Assembly: GCF_003992615.1 (NCBI RefSeq)
Contig: NZ_RZMY01000006.1
Location: 248,001 to 312,000, forward strand
Length of the DNA stretch: 64,000 nucleotides
Direction of reading: 5' to 3'
Origin: Flagellimonas beolgyonensis
GTDB lineage: Bacteria > Bacteroidota > Bacteroidia > Flavobacteriales > Flavobacteriaceae
This document shows, piece by piece, positions 35,449 to 45,312 of the stretch; position 1 is the first letter of the stretch, and each line of letters starts with the position of its first letter. A program made the translations under genes and the position numbers. The notes below the pieces were generated by a model. That model saw only the letters and a list, made by a program, of their open reading frames with translations, did not search any database and was not told where the DNA came from.

Positions 35449-36534
35449 ATGAAAAAAACATTTGTTTTTGTGTTCAGTTTTGTCGCCTTCCTTTCCTGTA
35501 AGGATTCCAAGGATAAAATTTTTCCTCAAAAACGACCTTTGACCGAATCGGTGTACGCCTCGGCCACCGTGCAACCGGATAGCCTATACCAAGCCTATTC
35601 CATTGTTATGGGTATTTTGGACAAGGTTTGGGTAGAGGAAGGAGACACGGTCACCAAAGGGCAGCAACTGCTCCAGATCACCAACACTTCTCCCGAACTG
35701 AACCTCAAAAACGCTCAATTGGCCCTTCAATTGGCCCGTGAGAATTATAGTGGCAGTGCAGCGGTGCTCAAAGGTATAGAAGACGAAATTCGAGCCGCGG
35801 AACTACAATTGCTGAACGACTCCATCAATTATTACCGGCAAAAAAATCTTTGGGACCAGAACATAGGTTCCAAAGTGGAATTTGATAACCGAAAATTGGC
35901 CTATGAACTTGCCCAGAACAACTACGGCCTCTTGAAACAAAAATTCAATAGAACCAAAAATGAACTGGCCACCCAATTGCAACAAGCGGAGAACAACTAT
36001 AAAACATCCATGACCAACACCAAGGATTTTACCATTGTTAGCAAAATTGACGGCAAGGTCTACGCCATCAATAAAAATCCCGGTGAAATCATCAACACGG
36101 TAGAGCCTGTGGCGGCCATAGGCCGAAGCGATACCTTTATCATCGAATTGTTGGTGGACGAAGTGGACATTGTGAAAGTTCGATTGGGCCAAAAAGTGTA
36201 CCTGACCTTGGATTCGTACAACTCCCAAGTGTTTGAGGCGAAAGTGGACAAAATCTACCCCCGAAAGGACCCAAGTTCACAGACGTTTAAAGTGGAGGCT
36301 GTTTTTGTTTCGCCACCAGATGTGCTCTATCCCGGGCTATCGGGAGAGGGCAATATCGTAATACAGGAAAAGAAAGAAACACTGACCATTCCAAAGGAAT
36401 ATCTTATCGATGATTCCAAAGTGCTGACGGATGAAGGGGAACGGGAAATTACGATTGGCCTACATAATTTGGACCTGGTCGAAGTATTAGATGGACTTTC
36501 CGAACAAACTGCCATTTACAAACCGGAACAATGA
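35449..36534 (+). CDS. HlyD/MacA-type membrane-fusion lipoprotein
   Basis: The protein has 361 aa. The lipobox FLSC (Cys17) suggests anchoring in a membrane by lipid. It has a biotinyl-lipoyl-like half (GILDKVWVEEGDTVTKGQQLLQI, about 50-75), a long coiled hairpin (about 80-185), the second lipoyl half (VSKIDGKVYAINKNPGEIINTVEP) and a beta-barrel domain. It is an adaptor linking an inner-membrane ABC transporter to the outer envelope. It overlaps the permease gene by 4 bp. Confidence 0.9.
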   Translation: MKKTFVFVFSFVAFLSCKDSKDKIFPQKRPLTESVYASATVQPDSLYQAYSIVMGILDKVWVEEGDTVTKGQQLLQITNTSPELNLKNAQLALQLARENYSGSAAVLKGIEDEIRAAELQLLNDSINYYRQKNLWDQNIGSKVEFDNRKLAYELAQNNYGLLKQKFNRTKNELATQLQQAENNYKTSMTNTKDFTIVSKIDGKVYAINKNPGEIINTVEPVAAIGRSDTFIIELLVDEVDIVKVRLGQKVYLTLDSYNSQVFEAKVDKIYPRKDPSSQTFKVEAVFVSPPDVLYPGLSGEGNIVIQEKKETLTIPKEYLIDDSKVLTDEGEREITIGLHNLDLVEVLDGLSEQTAIYKPEQ

Positions 36535-37793
36535 TCAATTGGAAAGTTATATTGGGCATTGCCAAAACGCATCTTTTGACCAAGATGAAGTCCACGGTAA
36601 CCGCAACCTTGGGTGTTACCTTTGGTATCGGTGCCTATATTACCCTGGTAAGTTTCATGACCGGACTGAATGCCATGCTGGACGACCTTGTATTGAACCA
36701 GACACCGCACATTCATTTGTACAATGAGATCAGGCCTTCGGACAAACAACCCGTGGATTTATTGGGCAATGTGGCCAATCCGTTGAATGTGGTCCACTCC
36801 ATTAAACCGAAGCAGAGCCAGAAAAAAATCCACAATGCGCTCCCCATTTTGGATTACCTGAAGAAAAACCCACAGGTAAAAGGGGCCACCCCACAACTGA
36901 GGGCACAGATTTTCTACCTGTCCGGCCCAATAGAGTTGGGAGGCAATTTGGTCGGTGTAGATATCATGGAGGAAGTACGACTTTCCAATATTCAGGACAA
37001 TATTGTTGCAGGTACCCCGGAAGCCTTGGAAAATAATGACAACGGTATATTGCTTGGGTCTGGTTTGGCCGATAAAATGTCGCTTGCCGTTGGTGATAGG
37101 GTGCAGATCAGTACGGTGGACGGAACCATTTTCCCCTTAAAGATCGTAGGCATCTATCAGAGTGGCATTGCAGAAATCGATAATGTACAAAGCTTTGCCA
37201 ACCTAAAAACGGTGCAACGTATTTTGGGAAAGGCGGAAAATTATGTGACCGACATCAATATTAAGCTCAACAACATTGCCGACGCGGAACCCTTGGCCAG
37301 AAAGCTCGAAAAACAGTTCAAAACCAAGGCGGTGGACATCAATGAGGCAAACGCCCAGTTCGAAACCGGTTCCGATATCCGAAATATGATCACCTATGCC
37401 GTTTCCATTACGCTGCTCATTGTTGCCGGATTTGGCATTTACAATATTCTGAACATGCTCATCTATGAAAAAATGAAGGATATTGCCATTCTCAAGGCCA
37501 CCGGATTTTCCGGGAATGATGTACAGCATATTTTCATGAGCCAGGCCATGATCATTGGATTGATCGGTGGTGTTTTGGGACTCATCATCGGTTTTGTGCT
37601 ATCCAAATTGATAGATCAAACCCCCTTTGAAACCGAAGCGTTACCAACCATAACCACCTTTCCGGTAAATTACAATATTGCCTATTATGGCATCGGTATC
37701 AGCTTTGCATTGATTTCGACCTTTGTTGCCGGTTACCTTCCCTCCAACAGGGCCAAAAAAATAGATCCCGTAGCAATTTTGAGAGGAACATGA
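36531..37793 (+). CDS. FtsX/MacB-LolC-type ABC permease
   Basis: The protein has 420 aa. It has one N-terminal helix (about 20-42), a periplasmic MacB-core-like domain (about 45-270) and three C-terminal helices (about 280-305, 335-360, 380-405) with the FtsX-type segment IYEKMKDIAILKATGFSGNDVQHIF. It works with the ATPase that follows and the HlyD-like lipoprotein before it, probably exporting or moving a lipid, lipoprotein or small molecule; substrate unknown. Four-base overlaps on both sides show tight coupling. Confidence 0.92.
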   Translation: MINWKVILGIAKTHLLTKMKSTVTATLGVTFGIGAYITLVSFMTGLNAMLDDLVLNQTPHIHLYNEIRPSDKQPVDLLGNVANPLNVVHSIKPKQSQKKIHNALPILDYLKKNPQVKGATPQLRAQIFYLSGPIELGGNLVGVDIMEEVRLSNIQDNIVAGTPEALENNDNGILLGSGLADKMSLAVGDRVQISTVDGTIFPLKIVGIYQSGIAEIDNVQSFANLKTVQRILGKAENYVTDINIKLNNIADAEPLARKLEKQFKTKAVDINEANAQFETGSDIRNMITYAVSITLLIVAGFGIYNILNMLIYEKMKDIAILKATGFSGNDVQHIFMSQAMIIGLIGGVLGLIIGFVLSKLIDQTPFETEALPTITTFPVNYNIAYYGIGISFALISTFVAGYLPSNRAKKIDPVAILRGT

Positions 37794-38467
37794 GTTTTGT
37801 ACTGGAAGCAAAAAATATCAACAAGCATTTTCATAAGCCCAAGGATTTCCATGTGCTCAAAAACATATCCTTTGGGATAAAGAAGGGTGAATTTACAACG
37901 ATCATGGGCAAATCCGGCTGTGGAAAGTCCACACTTCTTTATATACTTTCGACGATGGATACCGATTATTCCGGGGAACTGTTTTTGAAAAATGAGTTGG
38001 TAACGGGCAAGTCCCATAAAGAACTTTCCCGGATTCGTAGTGAATCGATTGGTTTTGTTTTTCAGTTTCATTATTTATTGACCGAGTTCAGTGTATTGGA
38101 AAATGTGATGCTTCCTGCCAAAAAATTGGCCAAAAAAACTTTGGCAGAGATTGAACAGGATGCACATGACAAATTGAAGATGCTGCACATTGAACATTTG
38201 GCACATCAAAAAGCGTATCGGATATCGGGAGGGGAAAAACAACGGGTGGCCATTGCCCGGGCCCTGATCAACGAACCCGCTATTTTGATGGGAGACGAAC
38301 CCACTGGAAATTTGGACAGTCACAATTCAGAGAACGTTTTCAATATCTTTAAAAGATTGAAGGAAGATCAGGGGTTGTCACTTTTGGTCGTCACCCACGA
38401 TGAGGATTTTGCCAAGCGTACGGACCGCATCATTGAAATGGAGGATGGTGCCATAATAAAATACTGA
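37790..38467 (+). CDS. LolD/MacB-type ABC ATPase
   Basis: The protein has 225 aa. Walker A is GKSGCGKST (about 39-47), the Q-loop is FQFHYLL, the signature is RISGGEKQRVAIARAL and Walker B is LMGDEPTGNLDS, with a switch His in VVTHDED. It powers the adjacent FtsX-type permease. It converges with cbpM with 1 bp between the stops. Confidence 0.96.
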   Translation: MSFVLEAKNINKHFHKPKDFHVLKNISFGIKKGEFTTIMGKSGCGKSTLLYILSTMDTDYSGELFLKNELVTGKSHKELSRIRSESIGFVFQFHYLLTEFSVLENVMLPAKKLAKKTLAEIEQDAHDKLKMLHIEHLAHQKAYRISGGEKQRVAIARALINEPAILMGDEPTGNLDSHNSENVFNIFKRLKEDQGLSLLVVTHDEDFAKRTDRIIEMEDGAIIKY

Positions 38468-38468
38468 T

Positions 38469-38762
38469 TCAGAAATCGAGTCTATCCAGTTTTCGCTTGA
38501 GCATGGCCACCTCATTCTGAAGGTCTTCTACCTGCTGCAACAAATGGAACACTGCTTGTACTCCCGCTTCATTGATGTCCAACTCGTTGTGTAATCGCAC
38601 CATTTTCTCCAAAAGTGGAAGTTCCTCCGTGGGGAGCATGGCCTCGCCCTTCTTTTGATCGACACGCACTATTTCAAATTCACACATGGAATGCACAAAC
38701 GATTCCCTAACGCCGTGTAATTGGCAAAACGTCCGTATTGAGATGTAGTTTTCTTTTTCCAT
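38469..38762 (-). CDS. cbpM: CbpM-like chaperone modulator
   Basis: The protein has 97 aa with a MerR-like winged-helix N-terminal half (ISIRTFCQLHGVRESFVHSMCEFEIV) and a C-terminal coiled coil (VEDLQNEVAMLKRKLDRL). Its position 4 bp behind a CbpA-type DnaJ gene matches the cbpA-cbpM pair, where CbpM inhibits the J-protein. Confidence 0.85.
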   Translation of the reverse strand: MEKENYISIRTFCQLHGVRESFVHSMCEFEIVRVDQKKGEAMLPTEELPLLEKMVRLHNELDINEAGVQAVFHLLQQVEDLQNEVAMLKRKLDRLDF

Positions 38763-38766
38763 GGTC

Positions 38767-39675
38767 CTAGGTTAAATTGGTTTTTTCCAGCGCTTCAAAA
38801 AGCGATTTTTGCTCTTGGGTCAAATTTTTAGGAATATTGACAGAATAGGTCAATATCAAGTCCCCAAATTGCCCATCCTTTTTGTACCTCGGAAATCCTT
38901 TTCCCTTCAGTTTTACCTTGGTACCGTTGTTGGTGCCCGGAGCCACCTTCAACTTGACTTTTCCGGAAAGGGTTTCCACAAAAATCTCGCCGCCAAGTAC
39001 GGCCTTTGTCAATGGTATTTCCACTGTTTTGAACAAATCGGCACCGTCGCGTTTAAAAGCGGTATTGTTCACAATGGAAAAGGTGATATACAAATCGCCT
39101 GCAGGACCACCTTCCAAACCAGGTCCTCCATGTCCATTAATTTTTATGGTCTGGCCATCTTCTATCCCGGCTGGAATGGTCAATCGGATGTTCTTGCCAT
39201 TGACCGTAATGGTCTGTTTCTGGGTCATTAGCACATCGGTTAAGGATAGCTGTAGTTGCGCATGATAATCCTCTCCCCTATACCGTACTTTTTGTCGACG
39301 TGAGCTAAATCCACCGGAACCTCCGAACATGGATTCAAAAAAATCGGAAAAATCCTGGGCGGAACCCCCGGATTGGGAATAGGTATACCCCGAAAAATCC
39401 TGTTGCCGACCTTGGGACCGGGAACGTTTTGCCTTTTCAAATTCCTCGGCATGTTGCCAATCCTTTCCGTATTGATCGTATTTTTTACGTTTGTCCGGGT
39501 CGGACAACACCTCATTAGCCTCATTCACCTTTTTAAAGTTGAGTTCGGCCTCTTTATCGTTTGGGTTCAAATCAGGGTGGTATTTCCTGGCCAATTTCCG
39601 ATACGCTTTTTTGATATCGTCCGTACTGGCCTTTTTGTCGACCCCCAAAACCTTGTAATAATCAATAAATTCCAT
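38767..39675 (-). CDS. cbpA: CbpA-type DnaJ co-chaperone
   Basis: The protein has 302 aa. The J domain (1-68) has the HPD tripeptide in [11 protein letters not shown] Gly/Phe-rich linker (about 85-130) follows, then the C-terminal substrate-binding domains ([22 protein letters not shown]). It lacks the CxxCxGxG zinc fingers of DnaJ, which makes it CbpA. It stimulates DnaK and binds curved DNA in E. coli. An FNR-type box lies about 100 bp upstream. Confidence 0.94.
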   Translation of the reverse strand: MEFIDYYKVLGVDKKASTDDIKKAYRKLARKYHPDLNPNDKEAELNFKKVNEANEVLSDPDKRKKYDQYGKDWQHAEEFEKAKRSRSQGRQQDFSGYTYSQSGGSAQDFSDFFESMFGGSGGFSSRRQKVRYRGEDYHAQLQLSLTDVLMTQKQTITVNGKNIRLTIPAGIEDGQTIKINGHGGPGLEGGPAGDLYITFSIVNNTAFKRDGADLFKTVEIPLTKAVLGGEIFVETLSGKVKLKVAPGTNNGTKVKLKGKGFPRYKKDGQFGDLILTYSVNIPKNLTQEQKSLFEALEKTNLT

Positions 39676-39744
39676 AACAGTATAAGAATTTAATGCATCG
39701 TAATCGCGACATTTTCGCGATTTTCCATTCCGTTAAATCTACTT

Positions 39745-39788
39745 CAAAGTAAAAAAAAGATGAGGAAGTTTTCCAATGATCTTTATCA
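39745..39788 (-). promoter_or_regulatory. FNR-box promoter, probably of cbpA-cbpM
   Basis: TGATCTTTATCA (39777-39788). On the minus strand TACTTTG (39745-39751) is a near -7 element, centre about 34-35 bp away. On the plus strand, towards upp, no -7 element occurs at that distance (TACCTTTA at 39824-39831 is 45 bp away), so the site is assigned to cbpA. Confidence 0.6.
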
Positions 39789-39859
39789 GGAGAACTTGAT
39801 ATGGATACTTCTTTTCGAAACATTACCTTTATGTGTTTTAAGGACCAAAACCAAAGGAA

Positions 39860-40513
39860 ATGATCATACACCAATTCGACCAGACCAATTCCATTTTGAA
39901 CACCTTTATCGCAGAAATACGGGATGTGGAGATACAAAAGGATGCCATGCGATTTAGAAGAAACATCGAACGCATTGGTGAGGTAATGGCCTATGAAGTC
40001 AGTAAAACTTTGGAGTACAAACCTGCGGTGGTAACCACGCCCTTGGGTACCAAAAAAACCAGTTTGAGCCAAGATAAATTAGTGCTCTGTTCTGTGTTAC
40101 GAGCGGGATTGCCATTGCACCACGGCATATTGAATTATTTTGATGGTGCCGAAAATGCCTTTATTTCTGCTTACAGGTACCATGCCAACAATGATGATGA
40201 TTTTAAGGTGGTAGTGAAGTATTTTGCCGCCCCACCTTTGGATGGGAAAATTTTGGTGTTGACCGACCCCATGCTGGCCACGGGTAAAACATTGGAAAAT
40301 GTGCTGAAAGCGCTAAAAAGTCATGGAACCCCAAAACAGATACATATCATTTCGGTGATTGGATCGAGGGCAGGTGTTGAAAAGGTGGAACGGGATTTTC
40401 CGAGCAATACGCATTTGTGGATTGCAGCAGTGGATGACACACTTTCCAACAAAGGCTACATTATTCCTGGACTTGGGGATGCCGGTGACCTGAGCTACGG
40501 CATCAAATTATGA
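39860..40513 (+). CDS. upp: Uracil phosphoribosyltransferase
   Basis: The protein has 217 aa. The PRPP-binding segment is LVLTDPMLATGKTLENVLKAL (starting about residue 132) and the uracil-binding C-terminus is IPGLGDAGDLSYG. It salvages uracil to UMP. A possible -7 element TACCTTTA lies at 39824-39831. It converges with the beta-CASP gene, 12 bp between stops. Confidence 0.95.
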   Translation: MIIHQFDQTNSILNTFIAEIRDVEIQKDAMRFRRNIERIGEVMAYEVSKTLEYKPAVVTTPLGTKKTSLSQDKLVLCSVLRAGLPLHHGILNYFDGAENAFISAYRYHANNDDDFKVVVKYFAAPPLDGKILVLTDPMLATGKTLENVLKALKSHGTPKQIHIISVIGSRAGVEKVERDFPSNTHLWIAAVDDTLSNKGYIIPGLGDAGDLSYGIKL

Positions 40514-40525
40514 TCCATTAGACGG

Positions 40526-41896
40526 TTAGAGCATAATTTCGACCACTTCACGCAACTCCGGAATCTGGCAATGCCACCCAAATTTCTCCTGAATTTTGGT
40601 TTTATACACCTCCATAGACGGCTTTTCCCCATGGATGAGAAACACCTTTTCCGGAATATTTTTTATGGAGCCCATCCATTGCAATAATTCGGCCTGATCG
40701 GCATGGGCAGACAAGCTTTCCAAATGTTCGATTTTTGCATTTATAGGGACATACTTACCGAACATCTTCAATTCGGCGGCACCCTCCAAAAGTCTACGAC
40801 CCCGGGTTTCTTCCGCTTGGAAACCCACCAACAGAATCGTGGAAGACCTTAAATCGCCCAATTGTTTGATGTAGGTGAGCACCCGTCCCCCAGTGACCAT
40901 GCCACTGCCCGCAATTACAATTTTTGGCCTTGGATCATCAATGGTTTCCCATGTCTCGCGATACGAACTTACCAAGGTTACATGCGAGCACATATTGTGA
41001 TAATCGGCCATGGAAAGTTTGTGCCAATCCGGAAATTGGGCAAAGACCTCCAACACATTGATGCCCATTGGGCTATCCACAAAAATGGGAATGTTGGGTA
41101 TTTTGTTCTTACTGTACAATCGCCACAAAAAGTACATGAGCGACTGCAGGCGTTCCACAGCAAAGGAAGGGATGATCAATATGCCCCTTTCCCTTATGGT
41201 CCTATCAATTAAGTTTTTCAATATTCCTTCCACATCCTCTTGGGGATGCAATTTGTCGCCGTAGGTACTCTCCACAAACAAGTAATCGGCCCATTGGGGC
41301 TTTTTGGGTGGGTCCAAGAGGTCGTCGTGCTGCCTGCCCACATCCCCTGAAAAGACCAAAATCTTACCAAAAAGGTCAATTTCGATATAGGTGGAGCCAA
41401 TAATGTGTCCGTTAAAATGAAAGCTGACGGTGCAATGCTCGGAAAGCTGGATTTTTTCCCCTTCATCAATACTTTTAAACAAGGGCAAGGTGGCCACTAC
41501 ATCTTCTTGGGTGTACAAAGGTAAAGCTGGGTCGTGCTTGCTATACCCTTCCTTATTGGCCCGTTCCGCTTCCTCTTCATGTATTTTGGCGCTATCCTCC
41601 AAAATAATTTTTGCGATTTCCAGAGTGGGCGCGGTACCCAAAATGGTTCCCTTGAACCCTTGTTTTACGAGTAAGGGCAAGTAACCACAGTGGTCCAAAT
41701 GGCCGTGGGTAAGCAGCACATATTCCACTTCGGCCACATTGATGGGCAATGACTCCCTGTTTTGTTGCCGCAGTTCCTTAATACCTTGAAACACGCCACA
41801 ATCCACCAAGATTTTGATTTCATCGGTATGCAAATAGAACTTGGATCCTGTAACGGTGCCCGAAGCCCCCAAAAAGTGTACTTGCAGTTTTCTCAT
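40526..41896 (-). CDS. Metallo-beta-lactamase / beta-CASP RNA hydrolase
   Basis: The protein has 456 aa from the second of two adjacent ATGs. The metal motif HGHLDH (H64-H69) is followed by HFNGHIIGST, FSGDVGRQ and the C-terminal LESLSAHAD and LIHGE motifs, with a beta-CASP insertion (SFAVERLQSLMYFLW, GSGMVTGGRV). This is the CPSF73-like prokaryotic RNase family. It is the last gene of the Mla-type operon, 6 bp after the ATP-cone nuclease, an unexpected partner. Confidence 0.92.
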   Translation of the reverse strand: MRKLQVHFLGASGTVTGSKFYLHTDEIKILVDCGVFQGIKELRQQNRESLPINVAEVEYVLLTHGHLDHCGYLPLLVKQGFKGTILGTAPTLEIAKIILEDSAKIHEEEAERANKEGYSKHDPALPLYTQEDVVATLPLFKSIDEGEKIQLSEHCTVSFHFNGHIIGSTYIEIDLFGKILVFSGDVGRQHDDLLDPPKKPQWADYLFVESTYGDKLHPQEDVEGILKNLIDRTIRERGILIIPSFAVERLQSLMYFLWRLYSKNKIPNIPIFVDSPMGINVLEVFAQFPDWHKLSMADYHNMCSHVTLVSSYRETWETIDDPRPKIVIAGSGMVTGGRVLTYIKQLGDLRSSTILLVGFQAEETRGRRLLEGAAELKMFGKYVPINAKIEHLESLSAHADQAELLQWMGSIKNIPEKVFLIHGEKPSMEVYKTKIQEKFGWHCQIPELREVVEIML

Positions 41897-41902
41897 CATA
41901 TT

Positions 41903-42745
41903 TTAAAGGTTGCACAAGGATTTCATCTCATTCAATATGCGTTGTTTTCGGCCATTGGAAACACCAAGGTGGTCCAGATAAAAACTATCGTGTACCAACT
42001 GGCGGCACAAAACGACATCCCTATTCAACAAAAATTGTTTTTCCCGATTGCTCAACAAGGTGGAAACCGTAATGGGGTATAGACGTAATCGGTCGATTCG
42101 CTCCTTCAGACCATCATCCTTTGGATGGTCCCAACTGAGCAGGTACAGGCCCGCACATTTCCCATAATCATGTGCATCTATGCTAAACCTCGTATTGGTG
42201 ACCACCCATCCCAAAGTATTCTCAAAATGCTTATCTTTTTTAGATTCCAAGGGTCCTTTCACGTCGTTATACCTTGAGTTGATGTACAACGGAATTTTTA
42301 CGTTGCACTTGAGCCCGTCCTCCCCATGGAACTTGCATTCGATAATATTGAGGGTTCCATTTTTATAGGCCAAAACATCTATTTCATGGGGCACACAAGT
42401 TCCTTGCAGTACTTCGCCCACCTTGGTCTCATATCCCGAATAGTGCAGTATACCACTAATGAACCGTTCAAACGGAAAACCTGAAGGTCCCAGTTCATAA
42501 ATGGCCTTTTTCAATTTGTATTTGGAGGCATAAACGGACTTTTTTTTCTTCAACATGGAAAATGCCCGATTATGTATTTCCCGTGTGGTAATGCCAGGAT
42601 AAAGCTCCTCCTGCACCCGCTGTACGATTTCCTCGACCAAGGCATCGTTGGCACCACTATGTTTAAGTGATTTTTCCAGTTTTGCCATTGAAAACCTGAC
42701 CTTTTCACCGGTCGATTTGGTGATCTCGAAATATTGTTTCTCCAA
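41903..42745 (-). CDS. ATP-cone plus PD-(D/E)xK nuclease-like protein
   Basis: The protein has 280 aa. The N-terminal ATP-cone (about 5-90: ITKSTGEKVRFSMAKLEKSL, GITTREIHNRAF) binds nucleotide in ribonucleotide reductases and NrdR. The middle has EIDVLAYKNG...NIIECKFH (D123, E136, K138), the Mrr-type restriction-endonuclease core. Thus it may be a nucleotide-gated nuclease (inference). It lies 6 bp after the MCE protein gene in the same operon. Confidence 0.72.
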   Translation of the reverse strand: MEKQYFEITKSTGEKVRFSMAKLEKSLKHSGANDALVEEIVQRVQEELYPGITTREIHNRAFSMLKKKKSVYASKYKLKKAIYELGPSGFPFERFISGILHYSGYETKVGEVLQGTCVPHEIDVLAYKNGTLNIIECKFHGEDGLKCNVKIPLYINSRYNDVKGPLESKKDKHFENTLGWVVTNTRFSIDAHDYGKCAGLYLLSWDHPKDDGLKERIDRLRLYPITVSTLLSNREKQFLLNRDVVLCRQLVHDSFYLDHLGVSNGRKQRILNEMKSLCNL

Positions 42746-42751
42746 AATACC

Positions 42752-43720
42752 TTAGTTTGATTCTTTCTCTAATTTTTTAAAATACCTCCTTGTGAGAAAA
42801 TTATGTTTGAGTGCTTCCATGTTCTCGTTGAACTTGGCCGTGCCTTCCTCAATATTTTGCATGGTCCGCATCAATTGGTTGGCCATGGCGGTATCCTTGG
42901 CCACCAGATTCAGCATACCCTCACCTTCCTTCATATTGCCCACCACACTACTTAAATCCTCTGTGACTTTGTTGATCTGTTCACTTGAAATTTCCAAATT
43001 TTCGATGATATGCCTCAATTTGGACGCAGAAATACTGTCCGATAACAAAACTCCGGCAATATTGTCATTGGTTTCCAAGGCCTGTACAGCCTTTTGCAAT
43101 TCATCCAACGTAGTATTGACCTTTTGGCTGCTATATTTCAGGTTTTTGATGGTCTTGCTTAGATCGTTGGCCATAATGGTATCATTCAGCAAGCGTCCCA
43201 GCGTTCCTTTCCCTTGTGTGAGGGATTGAGTAACCTGTAGTAGATCCGAAGTCAACAGAGCGGCATTTTCGTTGGTCACGTTCAAGGTTTTGAGCATGTC
43301 TTGGGTTCCTATTTTACTGTAGGATTCCAATTGATCGCCATCCTCCACCATGGGTGCCTCACCTGTTCCGGGTACAATGTTGACCAACATACTGCCCACC
43401 AATCCATCGGAACCAATAGTGGCTATGGCATTGCGCTTGATGAATTTTTGCATCTTTTCCTCTACCTTCATGAACACATATATCGTGGTGTCATTTTCCA
43501 TTTGCAGGCGATCTACCGTACCGATATTGATACCCGAAAAACGCACGTTATTGCCCACCTGAAGGCCGTTCACGTTATTGAACACCGCACTTATGGTAAA
43601 GTTCCGCGTAAACATATTCTGGCGGTTTCCGATCAAGTAGGAGGCAATGAGAATCAAAATGGTGCCGATGACCACAAAAATGCCCAGTTTCAAGTTTTGT
43701 ATGGAAGATTTTGCTGTCAT
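42752..43720 (-). CDS. mlaD: MCE/MlaD-family lipid-binding protein
   Basis: The protein has 322 aa. One N-terminal membrane helix (about 13-29) precedes an MCE domain (about 38-115: SAVFNNVNGLQVGNNVRFSGINIGTV) and a long helical tail. It forms the periplasmic tunnel or ring that carries phospholipids with MlaE and MlaF. It lies 1 bp after mlaF. Confidence 0.92.
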   Translation of the reverse strand: MTAKSSIQNLKLGIFVVIGTILILIASYLIGNRQNMFTRNFTISAVFNNVNGLQVGNNVRFSGINIGTVDRLQMENDTTIYVFMKVEEKMQKFIKRNAIATIGSDGLVGSMLVNIVPGTGEAPMVEDGDQLESYSKIGTQDMLKTLNVTNENAALLTSDLLQVTQSLTQGKGTLGRLLNDTIMANDLSKTIKNLKYSSQKVNTTLDELQKAVQALETNDNIAGVLLSDSISASKLRHIIENLEISSEQINKVTEDLSSVVGNMKEGEGMLNLVAKDTAMANQLMRTMQNIEEGTAKFNENMEALKHNFLTRRYFKKLEKESN

Positions 43721-43721
43721 A

Positions 43722-44507
43722 TCATTTTTTAAAAAAAGCGTTCACTTTTGGATCTTCGGATTGAATCAGTTCGGCATAGGTGCCCTCTGCATAATTGACA
43801 CCATCCACCAATAAGATCATTCGTTCCGAAATTACCCTTGCACAATCCACATCGTGGGTAATGATCAATGCCGATGTGCCATATTTTTTCTGGATGCTCC
43901 GCATCAATTCGATGATTTCTTTCGAAGTTATGGGATCCAATCCACTTGTGGGCTCATCGTAAAGGATCAATTTGGGTTTTAAAATAATGGCCCTTGCCAG
44001 TGCCACTCTCCTTTTCATACCCCCTGAAAGCTCTGCGGGCATTAAATCCATGGTATGTCCCAAACCTACATTTTCCAGCGCTTCCTTCACCAAGGGCAAG
44101 GTATCTTGAATACCCTCAAACTTTTTACGGTGCCTCCGCATGGGAAATTCCAAATTTTCCCGAACCGTCATTGAATCGTATAGTGCACTGCCTTGGAACA
44201 AAAAGCCGATATCGGACCGCAGTTCATCCAAAGCCACTTGATCCAACGTGTTGATGTCCTTTCCCAAGACCTCGACATAACCACTATCCGGTGACATTAG
44301 GCCCACCAAACATTTGATCATAACGGACTTGCCAGAACCGGACTTGCCCATCACCACCAAGTTCTCCCCTTTCCGTAGCTCCATATCAAAACCCCGCAAT
44401 ACTTGGTTGTCCCCAAAACTCTTGCGGAGATCCTGGATTTTGATTACCACTTCTTCATTGGTGGTATCCAGTTCAGTGTTCCCTATGTTTTCCTGTTCCT
44501 TCATCAC
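43722..44507 (-). CDS. mlaF: MlaF-type ABC ATPase
   Basis: The protein has 261 aa. Walker A is GKSGSGKS (about 53-60), the signature is ELSGGMKRRVALARAI, Walker B is LILYDEPTSGLDP and the switch is IITHDVD. It energises retrograde or anterograde phospholipid transport with MlaE. It overlaps mlaE by 4 bp. Confidence 0.95.
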   Translation of the reverse strand: MMKEQENIGNTELDTTNEEVVIKIQDLRKSFGDNQVLRGFDMELRKGENLVVMGKSGSGKSVMIKCLVGLMSPDSGYVEVLGKDINTLDQVALDELRSDIGFLFQGSALYDSMTVRENLEFPMRRHRKKFEGIQDTLPLVKEALENVGLGHTMDLMPAELSGGMKRRVALARAIILKPKLILYDEPTSGLDPITSKEIIELMRSIQKKYGTSALIITHDVDCARVISERMILLVDGVNYAEGTYAELIQSEDPKVNAFFKK

Positions 44508-45268
44508 AATTCATAAAAAATATCCGAAACGAACACCGCAATAAAATCCACCACAAATAAAAGTAGCGAGGCCATAACAACTGCTGTATTGGCCGCAATG
44601 CCCACACCGGCAGTGCCCCTTCCCGTGGTATATCCCTTATAACAACCGGTTATACCAATTACAAACCCAAAGAAAAAGGATTTGATTGTGGCCGGTATCA
44701 AGTCCCCAAAGGACAAGGCATCGAAAACGGTGTTAAAGTACAATCGAAAGGAGACGTCCCCTTTAAAATACTCGACCAAGGAAGAACCATAAAGTGCAAT
44801 CAGATCACCAAAAATGACCAAAAGGGGCAACATTAAGGTTGCTGCCAATACTCGGGTCACCACCAAATATTTGAACGGATTGGTCCCTGAAACCTCCATG
44901 GCATCTATCTGCTCGGTGACCCGCATGGAGCCCAATTCGGCCCCAAATCCTGAAGCGATTTTTCCGGAACAGATCAAAGCGGTGATTACGGGTCCTACCT
45001 CCCGAACTATGGATATTCCAACCATGTTCGGCATCCAGGAAACGGCTCCAAACTCAATTAAAGTGGGGCGTGTTTGTAGGGTCAACACCAATCCGATGAT
45101 GAAACCCGTGGTCGCCACCAATAGCAACGATCGGTTGCCCACTTGGTAACATTGGCGCAAGAGTTCCTTGAATTCAAAAGGGGGATTTATGGCCTGTTTG
45201 AAGAAACGGGCCGAGAAATAGGATACATCTCCTATTTCGATAAAGAACCGTTTTATTTTGTCGATCAT
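44504..45268 (-). CDS. mlaE: MlaE-type ABC permease
   Basis: The protein has 254 aa. It has five or six helices and the family motif GAELGSMRVTEQIDAMEV (about 128-145) followed by RVLAATLMLPLL. It is the inner-membrane permease for lipid transport between membranes. It is the first gene of a five-gene operon (mlaE, mlaF, mlaD, ATP-cone nuclease, beta-CASP hydrolase) behind an FNR-box promoter. Confidence 0.94.
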   Translation of the reverse strand: MIDKIKRFFIEIGDVSYFSARFFKQAINPPFEFKELLRQCYQVGNRSLLLVATTGFIIGLVLTLQTRPTLIEFGAVSWMPNMVGISIVREVGPVITALICSGKIASGFGAELGSMRVTEQIDAMEVSGTNPFKYLVVTRVLAATLMLPLLVIFGDLIALYGSSLVEYFKGDVSFRLYFNTVFDALSFGDLIPATIKSFFFGFVIGITGCYKGYTTGRGTAGVGIAANTAVVMASLLLFVVDFIAVFVSDIFYEL

Positions 45269-45312
45269 ATCTATTGCTTATACCCTAACCGCACTGTTTT
45301 CTGGCCTTTTAT

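Noticed and set aside
39777..39831. FNR-type box as promoter site of upp
   Set aside because: The nearest TAnnTTTG-like element towards upp is 45 bp away, not 33; the minus-strand element towards cbpA fits better.
41903..42745. Assignment as a complete restriction-modification system
   Set aside because: No methyltransferase or specificity gene lies nearby; the operon is lipid transport, so only the nuclease-like domain is claimed.
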